Source: Bacteroidota bacterium (GTDB lineage Bacteria > Bacteroidota > Bacteroidia > Bacteroidales > VadinHA17). From it: a stretch of 54,277 bases of DNA. Below, one piece after another: positions 11,901 through 18,877 of the stretch; within the stretch, counting starts at the first letter, position 1, and each line of letters begins with the position of its first letter. The translations under genes and the position numbers were made by a program. Location: NCBI GenBank assembly GCA_003250475.1, contig QKGI01000120.1:1-54277 (forward strand). The letters are read 5' to 3'. The notes under the pieces are model-generated. The model had not been told where the DNA came from, searched no databases, and was given only the letters and a program-made list of their open reading frames with translations.

Positions 11901-11973
11901 CTGAGCCTGAGGAGTTAAGAACAAGGGCAAAAGGCAAAAGCAAAAAAATGAGTATGTATAATCTCAGACTCAT
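8923..11973 (-). CDS. Exported TPR-CHAT protein with C-terminal membrane anchor
   Basis: CHAT domains are caspase-like cysteine proteases. This 1016-residue protein begins with a signal peptide or anchor (hydrophobic residues about 5-20). It then has a long series of TPR helices (about 90-450, for example DNHPT-free repeats such as YRKAVDYFSRSLEYREK and EDYFRKGLAIQ), a helical linker, and a CHAT domain (about 690-975). The catalytic pair is visible as His844 in IIHLAMHT and Cys891 in VVLSSCNTGTG. A second hydrophobic helix (about 991-1011) ends the chain with a short basic tail. This topology places the protease in the periplasm, anchored to the inner membrane. Most TPR-CHAT proteins with a described role are cytoplasmic, so the location is notable. 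The gene points away from the peptide gene (215-nt divergent gap). Confidence 0.9.
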   Translation of the reverse strand: MSLRLYILIFLLLPFALVLNSSGSDLAGVTNDTKENGADNGAGSRLSMLTDSLAVALESKNIKPGTSFFTSQIEGIIAENNITDTLLLSNAYYFAGHHYLQTNMYRKAVDYFSRSLEYREKVGVTDRRYALGLSNMAVALQRAGDYNRAYAVGKRGLEVRRMVAGNDTSVLAVNYLNLAGTRLEMNDTGEAIALAEAGLELARLYSDRVTQEVTADLYQVIGLSLYRVAEFNKSLVYCRQALRIYNKSTVDKTDSKILILNTISQLYRRLGQPDEAEDYFRKGLAIQDGKNTQDKYLLYINYAGFLAENGRIGEGEKVLEDGRANVSRVYGPRSREYYMMLASAAEFANSSSGDTKRALELYNEYFDYVKSNPWDVSMKKYLIGRYTQTLFEAGMYGKIVEVTDELVDNTRGGDDIRSLAFSQEDLNVLLVRYRSLNALARERGDNGYLRLAIETGRRITALYDRQRLEMSEEESRTDLSAFSREIYTGMIDDYSSLYKQSGDRQSLEGLFEFSERSKMAGFLASMREFNAAKFSLPANLVELDNDIRKEIGFYKELIVTEQSKAVPDTQRLATWESATFSLLRSRDSLVNVFEMNYPSYYNLKIRNEVTPLSDINRVIGHKANLLSYVLTDDRLFIFVTNLQHTEIITRDIDSTFFTSLTRFRGMLSEMPVTSSVRKPFNEFMDLAYELYTVLLEPVVPFLRGEKIVISPDNILSYIPFETLVTEEFRSPDLLYREAPFALKKYRFSYIYSVTLSSETQEKSRSLNNRLLAFAPSYDGMEISDSLLASWPNLRGEIRGLPYAVLEAEDAVDQCGGMAYLEKEATEDTYKREAHKFEIIHLAMHTLVDDNHPTFSKMIFSLSPGKADDGMLNTYEVYNTPLKAMMVVLSSCNTGTGKLVNGEGILSLARGFLYAGSRSAVMSMWAVEDMSASAVMHSFYKNMRSGQTKSSALRNARLRFLRSADQERSHPYYWAALVIYGDDTALWYNRVKLYTSLLILMIVATLLVATVYKGPKS

Positions 11974-12188
11974 CGAAGTGGTTCTTCTTTCTTTCCGACC
12001 GTAAAAATATAAAACAATCCCTATTGTAACTGAAAGATTTTTCCATATTATACAGCACTGTCATTCAATATGTTGCATTTTTTTTATAAAAAAAGTCAAT
12101 TTTTTCGTGTCACAAATTGCCCCTTTCTGACATGTACGGTATAGAAAACAAATTAAACCCTGATTTATAAATAAAAATTTTTACAGCA
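11974..12188. promoter_or_regulatory. Divergent AT-rich control region, CHAT / leader peptide
   Basis: This 215-nt gap separates the CHAT start from the leader-peptide start and must hold promoters in both directions. It is AT-rich and contains an A/T dyad at about 12078-12094 (a run of T, then ATA, then a run of A). I found no TTTG/TAnnTTTG promoter on either strand, which would fit an alternative sigma factor such as the linked ECF protein. That link is inference. Confidence 0.4.
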
Positions 12189-12326
12189 ATGAAAACCCTG
12201 ACAATTGAAAATTTTGCCGAATTTGTTCTTTCAAATGAAGAGATGATTAACGTTCGTGGTGGAAATGGTGAAAAAGTATGTCCTGAAGATGGTCCCACCA
12301 AGCCTCCTGTAATCATAGAGATCTGA
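12189..12326 (+). CDS. Double-glycine leader peptide, candidate PCAT substrate
   Basis: The ATG at 12189 opens a 45-residue peptide. The first 25 residues look like a bacteriocin-type leader: MKTLTIENF, then an amphipathic helix, then LSNEEMINVRGG, where GG is preceded by the hydrophobic and acidic residues that C39 peptidases read. Cleavage after Gly25 would free a 20-residue core that begins NGEKVCPEDG. The core has one Cys, four Pro and a hydrophobic VIIEI end. Bacteroidota encode many such peptides, some modified and some plain; no modifying enzyme (radical SAM, lanthipeptide synthase) is nearby. The nearest cleavage and export enzyme is the C39 exporter at 6050-8278. No strong Shine-Dalgarno sequence is present, as is common in this phylum. 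Confidence 0.8.
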   Translation: MKTLTIENFAEFVLSNEEMINVRGGNGEKVCPEDGPTKPPVIIEI

Positions 12327-12408
12327 CAAAACAACAGTTGCCGGGATTCCGGCCTGTATCTATAATATAACTCAGGCGTACCTGCTACAGGCAGATATCC
12401 TGAAGCTT

Positions 12409-12436
12409 TCAGGCAGCATGCATGAATGCTGCCTGA
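12409..12436 (+). other. Perfect 11-bp stem-loop after the peptide gene
   Basis: TCAGGCAGCAT (12409-12419) and ATGCTGCCTGA (12426-12436) pair perfectly around a 6-nt loop. There is no T-run after it, so it is not a standard intrinsic terminator. Lying 82 nt after the peptide stop and 81 nt before the membrane TPR gene, it could protect the short peptide mRNA or limit read-through, but the sequence does not decide this. Confidence 0.65.
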
Positions 12437-12517
12437 GGTGTCCGAAAGGCACAGTATGGTTTGTAATTAACTACCTGATTGATAGTTTTTTATAAGTGTG
12501 AAATAATATAACATAAG

Positions 12518-13264
12518 ATGAAACCAACAAATGTCAACAATGCCATTGAGGATTATCTCAGCGGTCGCGCAGACAAAGCTGAGAAAAAATGGCTGATGGA
12601 AGAGATGAAGAGAGATCCGGAGCTTGCACGGGAAGTCAGACTCAGGCAAAGGACTGATGAGATTCTTGCGGACAGGGAGATTCTTGACCTGAGGAATAAG
12701 CTCAATGTGATTGAGATGAACAAGCGCTCTGCTGGCACTATCCGCAGAACAGCTCTCAAGACAGCCAGATATGCTGCTGCAGTGGCAATCATTGCCGTTA
12801 TCTCGGCTGCATTGTACTTAATTGTAAGTCCAGATTCATCGCCTGACAAACTCTATTCAGCCTACTACGAGAGATATGAATCTCCCGGAGCTGCAAGGTC
12901 TGTCACCAGTACAAGCAATACATTGATGGAGAATGCTATTGCATCATATTCTGCCAGGGAATATGATAAAGCCATCGGGTATCTTGAGCAGGTGATAAAC
13001 AGCGAAAAAGACAATATGGAGTCAGTGTTCATGCATGGCCTGGCCAACATGGAGGTTCATAATTACCCTGTTGCCAGCGGGTCATTCACCCGGGTGATAG
13101 AGCATAATGACAACCTCTATCTGGAAGATGCAGCATGGTACCTGGGGCTCTGTTATATGATGACAGACAACAACGAAAAGGCACTTCGGCAGTTTGAAGC
13201 GATAGCCGCTTCAAAGAGCCGGTATAACAAGCAGGCTACACGGCTTGCAAGAAAACTACGGTAA
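12518..13264 (+). CDS. Single-pass membrane TPR protein, possible anti-sigma role
   Basis: The 248 residues split into three parts. First is a charged, helical N-terminal part of about 80 residues (IEDYLSGRADKAEKKWLMEEM), of the kind seen in Bacteroidota membrane proteins paired with ECF sigma factors. Second is one transmembrane helix (about 86-104). Third is a C-terminal part with at least three TPR units (about 140-248, such as SAREYDKAIGYLEQVI). The layout puts the N-terminus in the cytoplasm and the TPRs in the periplasm, the same side as the TPR-CHAT protein. An anti-sigma or signal-relay function is inference from layout and neighbours. The kinase gene follows after 28 nt. Confidence 0.75.
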   Translation: MKPTNVNNAIEDYLSGRADKAEKKWLMEEMKRDPELAREVRLRQRTDEILADREILDLRNKLNVIEMNKRSAGTIRRTALKTARYAAAVAIIAVISAALYLIVSPDSSPDKLYSAYYERYESPGAARSVTSTSNTLMENAIASYSAREYDKAIGYLEQVINSEKDNMESVFMHGLANMEVHNYPVASGSFTRVIEHNDNLYLEDAAWYLGLCYMMTDNNEKALRQFEAIAASKSRYNKQATRLARKLR

Positions 13265-13292
13265 CCAAGTCACTAACCTTCATTCTGTTCAT

Positions 13293-14108
13293 ATGTTCGA
13301 GATACTTCGTAATGCCTACAGGGAAACGGGTCCGGCAGTGGCGACAGGGCAGAAAAAAATGAACCAGATGATTAATAAACCGAATATCCTCGCAGGTGTC
13401 TCACATGAGGTGAGGACACAGATGAATTCAATAGTAGCTTTCTCATACCTCATGAACAACGAACGGTTCAGTGACAATGAGAAACGGGAATTCTCAGAAC
13501 AGATCATTACATCCTGCGAGCAACTTATAGGATTGTTTGAAAATTTCTTTGACACCGCTGTACTGGAATCAGGGACAGCCAGAGAAAGCCTCAGGGAGAC
13601 AGACATTGCAAGATATTTCGAGTCACTTACCTCAGATTTCAGGGTTTTAATGAGGAAAAAAGGCAAGAAAGATGTCGTGCTCATTCAGGAGGACAACCTC
13701 CCGGATAAACTGATGCTGAGAATGGACACAGCCAGGAGTAGCAGGATTTTTAGCAATCTTTTTAAAAATGCGCTCGACAATACTTTTTCAGGGTTTATTA
13801 AAGTCGGGTGCACCTATTATGATGAGACGATGACATTTTATGTAAAAGATTCTGGCCAGGGTTTTTCCAGAAGCAGTGACCTGCTGCTTTCCGACAATCC
13901 TGAGATCCAACATTCCGACAGTCAGGATACCTATTCCGCTATGAATTTAATCCTGGCCAGAAATCTTATTTTAGCATTGGACGGTAGAATCAGGGTTGAA
14001 ACCAACGATGCAGAAGGTACTTCAGTCTTTGTCTCGTTACCTGTAAAAGAAAGTTCTGATTTAAAAATTCTTACCGGTACCTCTTCGGAAAACAAGATAG
14101 CTATCTGA
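13293..14108 (+). CDS. Sensorless soluble histidine kinase
   Basis: Starting at the ATG at 13293, the protein is 271 residues and consists almost only of a kinase core. The H box (GVSHEVRTQMNSI, His38) is followed by a dimerisation helix pair. The ATP-binding domain has an N box (IFSNLFKNALDNT), a G1 box (KDSGQGFS) and a C-terminal strand with GTSVFVSLPV. No membrane helix, PAS, GAF or receiver domain precedes it, and no response regulator gene is in the window. An upstream TTG at 13245 would add 16 residues but overlap the TPR gene. It could receive input by protein contact, for example from the TPR protein just upstream, but this is inferred only from position. Confidence 0.8.
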   Translation: MFEILRNAYRETGPAVATGQKKMNQMINKPNILAGVSHEVRTQMNSIVAFSYLMNNERFSDNEKREFSEQIITSCEQLIGLFENFFDTAVLESGTARESLRETDIARYFESLTSDFRVLMRKKGKKDVVLIQEDNLPDKLMLRMDTARSSRIFSNLFKNALDNTFSGFIKVGCTYYDETMTFYVKDSGQGFSRSSDLLLSDNPEIQHSDSQDTYSAMNLILARNLILALDGRIRVETNDAEGTSVFVSLPVKESSDLKILTGTSSENKIAI

Positions 14109-14145
14109 TTTCTGAAGTATAACCACTGTCTGTTAAGAGAAGTCA

Positions 14146-14174
14146 GGAGGGCCCCTTCGGGGAGCCCTCCTTTT
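14146..14174 (+). terminator. Intrinsic terminator after the kinase gene
   Basis: GGAGGG (14146-14151) pairs with CCCTCC (14165-14170) with an inner CCCC/GGGG stem around a short loop, followed by TTTT. It closes the plus-strand block and faces the end of the convergent OmpA-like gene. Confidence 0.8.
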
Positions 14175-14220
14175 ACCATGCCTTGACTATTCCGGCAGCT
14201 GTTAACATATAGCCTGCTGT

Positions 14221-16161
14221 TTATTCGTCGATACCCTCTGACAGTATTGTTATCTCCGTCCTCCGGTTAAGCCTCTTGCCTGCAGGTGTAATATTGTCAG
14301 CTACCGGAGAGGTCTCCCCGTAGCCGTGAGAGAAAATCCGATCAGGCTTGATACCTCTTTTGATCAGAAACTCTCTTACCGATCCGGCTCGCTTCTCTGA
14401 GAGCAACTGGTTATGCTCATCCGTGCCATCGGAGTCTGTATGTCCGCCTACCTCCACCACTACTGTGCTGTTTATCTTAAGGAATTCAAGTAATTGTTCC
14501 AGCTCAGGAATCGACGATTCGAGAAGCTCCCATGAATCAGTATCATAAAAGACGTTATACATTCGCATGAATTCGCCTTTCCTGACCCTGTTGAGTGCAA
14601 TGGTCTTCATATAGGGCTCAGAGGAGGTATAACCCTCCTCAAAGTCAAAGTTCTCAGAAAATATCATATAACCCCCGGCAGTCACATTGAGTCCATAGCT
14701 GTATCCCGAGGGCAGGCAGACAAAGAAGCCTCCCATGTTATCTGTTACCGATGAAATGACCTCAGTACGATTGGTAAGATCAGTCAGTTCATATCTGGCA
14801 GCCAGCGGGGCCCCTGTAGCCTTGTCGATGACCTTTCCCTTGAAATACGAGACGGGCTCCGGCTGTACTGACGCGGGCAGGTCAATATAATAAATATCCT
14901 TGCCCTTGCTTCTTTCACGTACCGATGAGAAAAAGGCTCTCTTGCCTGAAGATTCTATTACCAGACCAGTCTCATCTGACGGCGTATTTACTGCTGGCCC
15001 CAGGTTTACAGGTACCGTCCATGTGGAATCACGATTGAGATTGGTATAGTAGATGTCATGACCTCCAAATGACTCCCTCCCATTTGACGAGAAATAGAGT
15101 GTCTTACCGTTGAAATAAATGAAGGGCGAAAACTCATCTCCCGCACTGTTTATTATTTTTCCCGGGTTAACCGGCCTGCTCCATTTACCATCGGTTCCGC
15201 GAACTGAATACCAGATATCCATACCGCCTATTCCCCCCGGCCTGTTACTGACGAAGAACAGCATCTTCCCATTAGGACTTATCGAAGGCTGTGACTCCCA
15301 GTAGGTGGTGTTTACCGGAGAACCGGCGTTGATTCCCGGTGACCACCTGGTGCCGTCATATGTAGAATAATAGATATCGCACCTGCCGTGCCCGTCTTTT
15401 CTGTCACAGGCAGCGAAATACATCGATCGTCCGTCAGAAGCTATTGACTGTGCTCCCTCGTTGCCCGCAGTGTTAAGCGGAGCGCCGGCATTGCGCGCCG
15501 TTCCCCAGTAACCACTGCTCCTCCAGTGACTCACATAGAAATCTTCCTGCCTGTCTCTCCCGTAACCTGCCGCTCTCTTGATCTCCCGGGTAAAGATAAG
15601 CTCCTGGCCGTCACCTGTCACTGACGGCCAGTATTCATCGAGCTCTGTATTGACGGAGTCGCCTACGCTAACCGGCTCTACATCAAATGCCGATCCTGGA
15701 AACGACAGAGCAAACAGACAGTTCCCGATCATCCTGCCGGACTCTTCGCGAAGCCTGGCTGTCGTTTTCGGCTGATTCAGGTATGCCTCCAGATGAGTCT
15801 TTGCCTCAAGGTAACTCCCGGTGCGTAACTCCGCCCTTCCCAGGCTGAAAAGCGCAGCCGGGAAAAAAAGTGAATCAATCCCGACTGCCTTCCGGTAATG
15901 TACTACTGCCTTCTCCCACTCACCAGTATCAGAATAGAGTTGTCCGAGCAGTATATGTGCCTCATAGAACCTGTCATCTTCGCGAACTGCCATTTTAAGA
16001 TTGGTCAGTGCACGGTCATAATAGAGCAGGTCATAATCTCTCTTCCCCTGGTCGTAATATTTAAGTGCCCTGTTTGAACGTGTATGATATCCCTGGCCTG
16101 TGAGAGTACCCAGGCTAAGAAATATAGTGATAACGGTTATTATAACTGTCTTCTGGTTCAT
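14221..16161 (-). CDS. PorE-like outer-membrane protein: TPR, PD40, CRD, OmpA
   Basis: The 646-residue protein has a signal peptide ending near LTGQG. TPR units follow (about 30-130), then five PD40 beta-propeller motifs (for example SISPNGKMLFFVSNRPGG and FNGKTLYFSSNGRESFGG). A carboxypeptidase-regulatory-like fold is at about 440-505 (GKVIDKATGAPL). The protein ends in an OmpA peptidoglycan-binding domain (GGHTDSDGTDEHNQLLSEKR, then NRRTEI). This order is that of PorE, a type IX secretion protein, but Bacteroidota carry many paralogs with the same architecture and no other secretion gene is here. Its ATG follows directly on the queE stop, so the two are translated from one message. Confidence 0.85.
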   Translation of the reverse strand: MNQKTVIITVITIFLSLGTLTGQGYHTRSNRALKYYDQGKRDYDLLYYDRALTNLKMAVREDDRFYEAHILLGQLYSDTGEWEKAVVHYRKAVGIDSLFFPAALFSLGRAELRTGSYLEAKTHLEAYLNQPKTTARLREESGRMIGNCLFALSFPGSAFDVEPVSVGDSVNTELDEYWPSVTGDGQELIFTREIKRAAGYGRDRQEDFYVSHWRSSGYWGTARNAGAPLNTAGNEGAQSIASDGRSMYFAACDRKDGHGRCDIYYSTYDGTRWSPGINAGSPVNTTYWESQPSISPNGKMLFFVSNRPGGIGGMDIWYSVRGTDGKWSRPVNPGKIINSAGDEFSPFIYFNGKTLYFSSNGRESFGGHDIYYTNLNRDSTWTVPVNLGPAVNTPSDETGLVIESSGKRAFFSSVRERSKGKDIYYIDLPASVQPEPVSYFKGKVIDKATGAPLAARYELTDLTNRTEVISSVTDNMGGFFVCLPSGYSYGLNVTAGGYMIFSENFDFEEGYTSSEPYMKTIALNRVRKGEFMRMYNVFYDTDSWELLESSIPELEQLLEFLKINSTVVVEVGGHTDSDGTDEHNQLLSEKRAGSVREFLIKRGIKPDRIFSHGYGETSPVADNITPAGKRLNRRTEITILSEGIDE

Positions 16162-16788
16162 TCAGGGAATGTGCATGAATTTATGTGCCTGCAGGGAGAC
16201 CGCCCATTTTGTGTTTTTCTTTACATATTCGGTAATGTCAGCTATTATACTGTTGTACCGGCTCCATTCCGGCTGCAGAAGCAGATGACATTCCGGGGTC
16301 ACCATCCTGCTGTACCTCTCCGCTGCCTCAAAATCAGTGCCATCCTGTATGACAACCTTGAGCTCATCAGCCAGTCTCCAGATAGCTTCAAGGGGCGGCG
16401 ATCCTTTTTTCGGCGACAGAGTGATCCAGTCCCACGTTCCGGTCAGCGGGTAGGCCCCCGAAGTCTCAAGAAAAGTAGTTATACCACTCTCCTTGAGCAT
16501 ATTGCACAATGGTCCGAGGTCCCACATAAGCGGCTCACCACCGGTTACCACTACAGAGTCTGCCCCTGAAGCAAGAACGTTGGCGGAGATCGTTTCAATA
16601 CTGACCATTGGATGCAGCTCTGCATTCCATGAGAATTTGGTATCACACCAGCTGCAACCTATATCACAGCCTCCTATCCGGATGAAATAAGCTGCCTTCC
16701 CGGTATTGCGACCCTCGCCCTGTATAGAATAAAACTCCTCAACCAGAGGTAGTTTCGTAGCTATTATATCATCTTCCCTGGTACTCAT
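16162..16788 (-). CDS. queE: 7-carboxy-7-deazaguanine synthase
   Basis: QueE is a radical SAM enzyme that turns 6-carboxy-tetrahydropterin into 7-carboxy-7-deazaguanine on the way to queuosine. The 208 residues match the family size. The start has EEFYSIQGEGRNTGKAAYF, then the cluster-binding cysteines CDIGCSWCDTKFSW, then VVVTGGEPL. No queC, queD or queF gene is in the window. The gene lies 5 nt after the alkaline phosphatase remnant and directly before the PorE-like gene, so it seems carried in an operon of unrelated function. Confidence 0.95.
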   Translation of the reverse strand: MSTREDDIIATKLPLVEEFYSIQGEGRNTGKAAYFIRIGGCDIGCSWCDTKFSWNAELHPMVSIETISANVLASGADSVVVTGGEPLMWDLGPLCNMLKESGITTFLETSGAYPLTGTWDWITLSPKKGSPPLEAIWRLADELKVVIQDGTDFEAAERYSRMVTPECHLLLQPEWSRYNSIIADITEYVKKNTKWAVSLQAHKFMHIP

Positions 16789-16793
16789 TTTTC

Positions 16794-17150
16794 TTACTTC
16801 CCTGGTGCGGGGAGAGTGTAAAAATAATGAAACAGTTCCGTATTGTCATGCACGCCGGTGAAGGATTCGGATGAGGGGGCAAAGGTGAATGCAGGTACCA
16901 TCACGACTGAATGGTGAGTAATACTGAAAGCTCCGGTAACGGGAAAGAAAGGGAAAGTCATTACATCTCCCGGTGCGGTCATTGATGCATAATCCCGGGC
17001 CACTCCCATTCCGTCACCGATAAACAATATCAGGTTCACAGGTTTCTGGCGGAGACAGCCTGAAAAGGCAACAGGGACCATAATGCTCAAAACGATTACT
17101 ATTCTGAAGAATACTATCACTATAAAATTAAAAAAATCAGTTATAGCCAA
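16794..17150 (-). pseudogene. Alkaline phosphatase remnant with internal deletion
   Basis: This 118-residue frame joins the two ends of an alkaline phosphatase. After a signal or lipoprotein-type start (a Cys follows AFSG) comes NLILFIGDGMG, the first metal-binding motif of the family. Soon after GAFSITHH the sequence passes to MVPAFTFAPSSESFTGVHDN, which matches the last segment of these enzymes, where a V-P-x-F-x-x-GP and a TGxxxNT motif are normal. About 350-400 residues are missing, including the catalytic Ser. The fusion is in frame and ends with a normal stop, so a short protein could still be made, but it cannot be an active phosphatase. The frame opens at a TTG overlapping the nucleotidase by 14 nt; the true start is uncertain. 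Confidence 0.8.
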
Positions 17151-18870
17151 ACAGAAGTTTTGTCTCGCGTTCCTTTGCGGCCGTAGCCCAGTCTTCGGGA
17201 ATTATTTTCCAGTCGGAGAGCGGTTGTGGATTAATGGTTCCCCTCTCCCTGATCCATTCAGTCATGTAAAACCTCATGTCACGCCGGGTAGAATTGACAA
17301 TACGCCGGTCAAGCTCGCCGGCAGTGATCCCGGCATCAGGGAAATGTCCGCCGCCCCCGTTAGCCCGGTAAGAGTTAACTGCTACCGCATAGGTCTCCGT
17401 CTCCAGGAAGGGTGTACCGTCACTCAGTGACATTATTGTGACCATGTCACCCTGCGGCCTGGTTACATCTACAGTATAGCTGATACCCATGGCTGAATCA
17501 AAGTTGTAGGATTGATTCCGCAGCCTGGCTGTTCCGTTTACCATTAACGGTTTTCCGCTATCGTCATATCTGTACTTTAGCATATAATCATTGCGATCCT
17601 CCATGGTGTCGAACCATAACCCCGCAGCATGTTCAAGATGCCTGTCGATCTCACTGCCGGTCATCTTTACAGTATAAAGGAAGTTTTCAAACCTGTACAG
17701 TTTGAACATATCCCTGACCCTCAGATCTCCTTTGCTTATACTCTGATCAAATGACAGAGGAGCAGCAAGCGATATCTGTGCCCCTGTTATGTCCAGCTGG
17801 ATCGTGTGTATCAGATCCACAAAAGCGGACGGTCCGAAGAATGCATCCCGTGTTGTGACAGTTGCCTCCGACTGTCCTATTATTTCTGAGGTATAACGGT
17901 TGATCTGCTCAGAAACATCTTTGTACCTGCTGATGAACTCCCCTGATGGAGCAATCGAATTCATCGGTATGAGCCTGCCGTCAACATTACAGCTGTATGT
18001 TCCGTCCGGCTGCCTGGTATGGGTGACGGATGCGTTCATCAGTGTAAAGGCTCTGCTTCCCCCGTCGATCACAAGGACGCTGTCACCCGCGACATTCACA
18101 ACCTTTCTTATCTCCTCTCGGTGATCATGTCCACAGAAGATGACATCAAACCCCGGCACGTTAACTGCAACAGCCATCGTACTGTTCTCATCATCTCCCG
18201 GTGCATCCTCTCTTCCCATACCGGAATGAAAAAGCCCCACTATCAGATCAGGTTTCTCTTCCATCATCTCCGGCATCCATTGCCTGGCAGTGGCCACCAT
18301 GGGTTCGAACTTTATTCCGCTGAAGAGTGACCCTGGCAACCACGTGGGCACGGAAGGCGTTATCAGTCCGAATACCACAATCTTCATTCCTTTTCTTTTG
18401 ATCACGGTATAAGGTTCAAAATATGGTCTGCCGTCCTCTGTACTGACTGCATTGGCTGCAAGCAGCGGGAAGGTGTACTGCATTCTTACACGGTCATATA
18501 CAGGATGCCCGGTCTCGATATCGTGGTTACCTGCGGTTGCAGCGTCATATCCCAGATAGTCGAGAATGTCAGCAACGATATGCTTGCGGGTGGTATCGAT
18601 AAAATTGTAATAATAGGTCAGCGGATCACCCTGGAGTATGTCACCGTTGTCCAGCAGCAGGATATTATCATTGCCGGTTTCGGCAACCAGTGTCGCCAGG
18701 TTAGCCAGCGAATGGTCTGTTGCTTCACCCTCTGTGTTGTCATAAGGGAGCAGCATCCCATGAAGGTCGGTAGTTGCATAGATCTCAAGCACTCCATCGC
18801 TGCGGCTGCATGACAGTGCCAGCAGGGCAGAGATCAGGATATACAACTGAATGCGAAATAGCTTCATCAT
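17137..18870 (-). CDS. 5'-nucleotidase / cyclic nucleotide phosphodiesterase lipoprotein
   Basis: Enzymes of this UshA/CpdB-like family remove phosphate from nucleotides outside the cytoplasm. The N-terminal metallophosphatase domain shows EIYATTDLHG, LDNGDILQGD, TAGNHDIE and IFCGHDHRE. The C-terminal substrate domain (about 330-540) has the family's FEN and NGGGGHFPDAG motifs. A lipoprotein signal ends LLALSC with Cys21, so it should be membrane-anchored. It follows the PAP-like gene by 7 nt and overlaps the alkaline phosphatase remnant, which suggests a former phosphate-scavenging operon. The length, 577 residues, is normal for the family. Confidence 0.93.
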   Translation of the reverse strand: MMKLFRIQLYILISALLALSCSRSDGVLEIYATTDLHGMLLPYDNTEGEATDHSLANLATLVAETGNDNILLLDNGDILQGDPLTYYYNFIDTTRKHIVADILDYLGYDAATAGNHDIETGHPVYDRVRMQYTFPLLAANAVSTEDGRPYFEPYTVIKRKGMKIVVFGLITPSVPTWLPGSLFSGIKFEPMVATARQWMPEMMEEKPDLIVGLFHSGMGREDAPGDDENSTMAVAVNVPGFDVIFCGHDHREEIRKVVNVAGDSVLVIDGGSRAFTLMNASVTHTRQPDGTYSCNVDGRLIPMNSIAPSGEFISRYKDVSEQINRYTSEIIGQSEATVTTRDAFFGPSAFVDLIHTIQLDITGAQISLAAPLSFDQSISKGDLRVRDMFKLYRFENFLYTVKMTGSEIDRHLEHAAGLWFDTMEDRNDYMLKYRYDDSGKPLMVNGTARLRNQSYNFDSAMGISYTVDVTRPQGDMVTIMSLSDGTPFLETETYAVAVNSYRANGGGGHFPDAGITAGELDRRIVNSTRRDMRFYMTEWIRERGTINPQPLSDWKIIPEDWATAAKERETKLLFGYN

Positions 18871-18877
18871 TCTTTAT

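Noticed and set aside
8923-11973. CHAT protein as part of a type III-E CRISPR (Csx29-like) system
   Set aside because: No CRISPR array, Cas7-11-like gene, Csx30 or Csx31 is in the window, and this CHAT protein is exported.
12078-12094. A/T-only dyad in the CHAT / peptide gap
   Set aside because: It may be a regulatory site or a curved AT tract, but a run of T followed by a run of A is expected by chance in AT-rich gaps, so it is not listed as an operator.
12131-12169. 12-codon frame just upstream of the leader peptide
   Set aside because: It is too short to support as a gene or as an attenuator; no paired structure follows it.
12110-12334. 74-residue minus-strand frame across the leader peptide
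   Set aside because: The plus-strand frame has a clear leader and GG site. The antisense frame has no recognisable feature.
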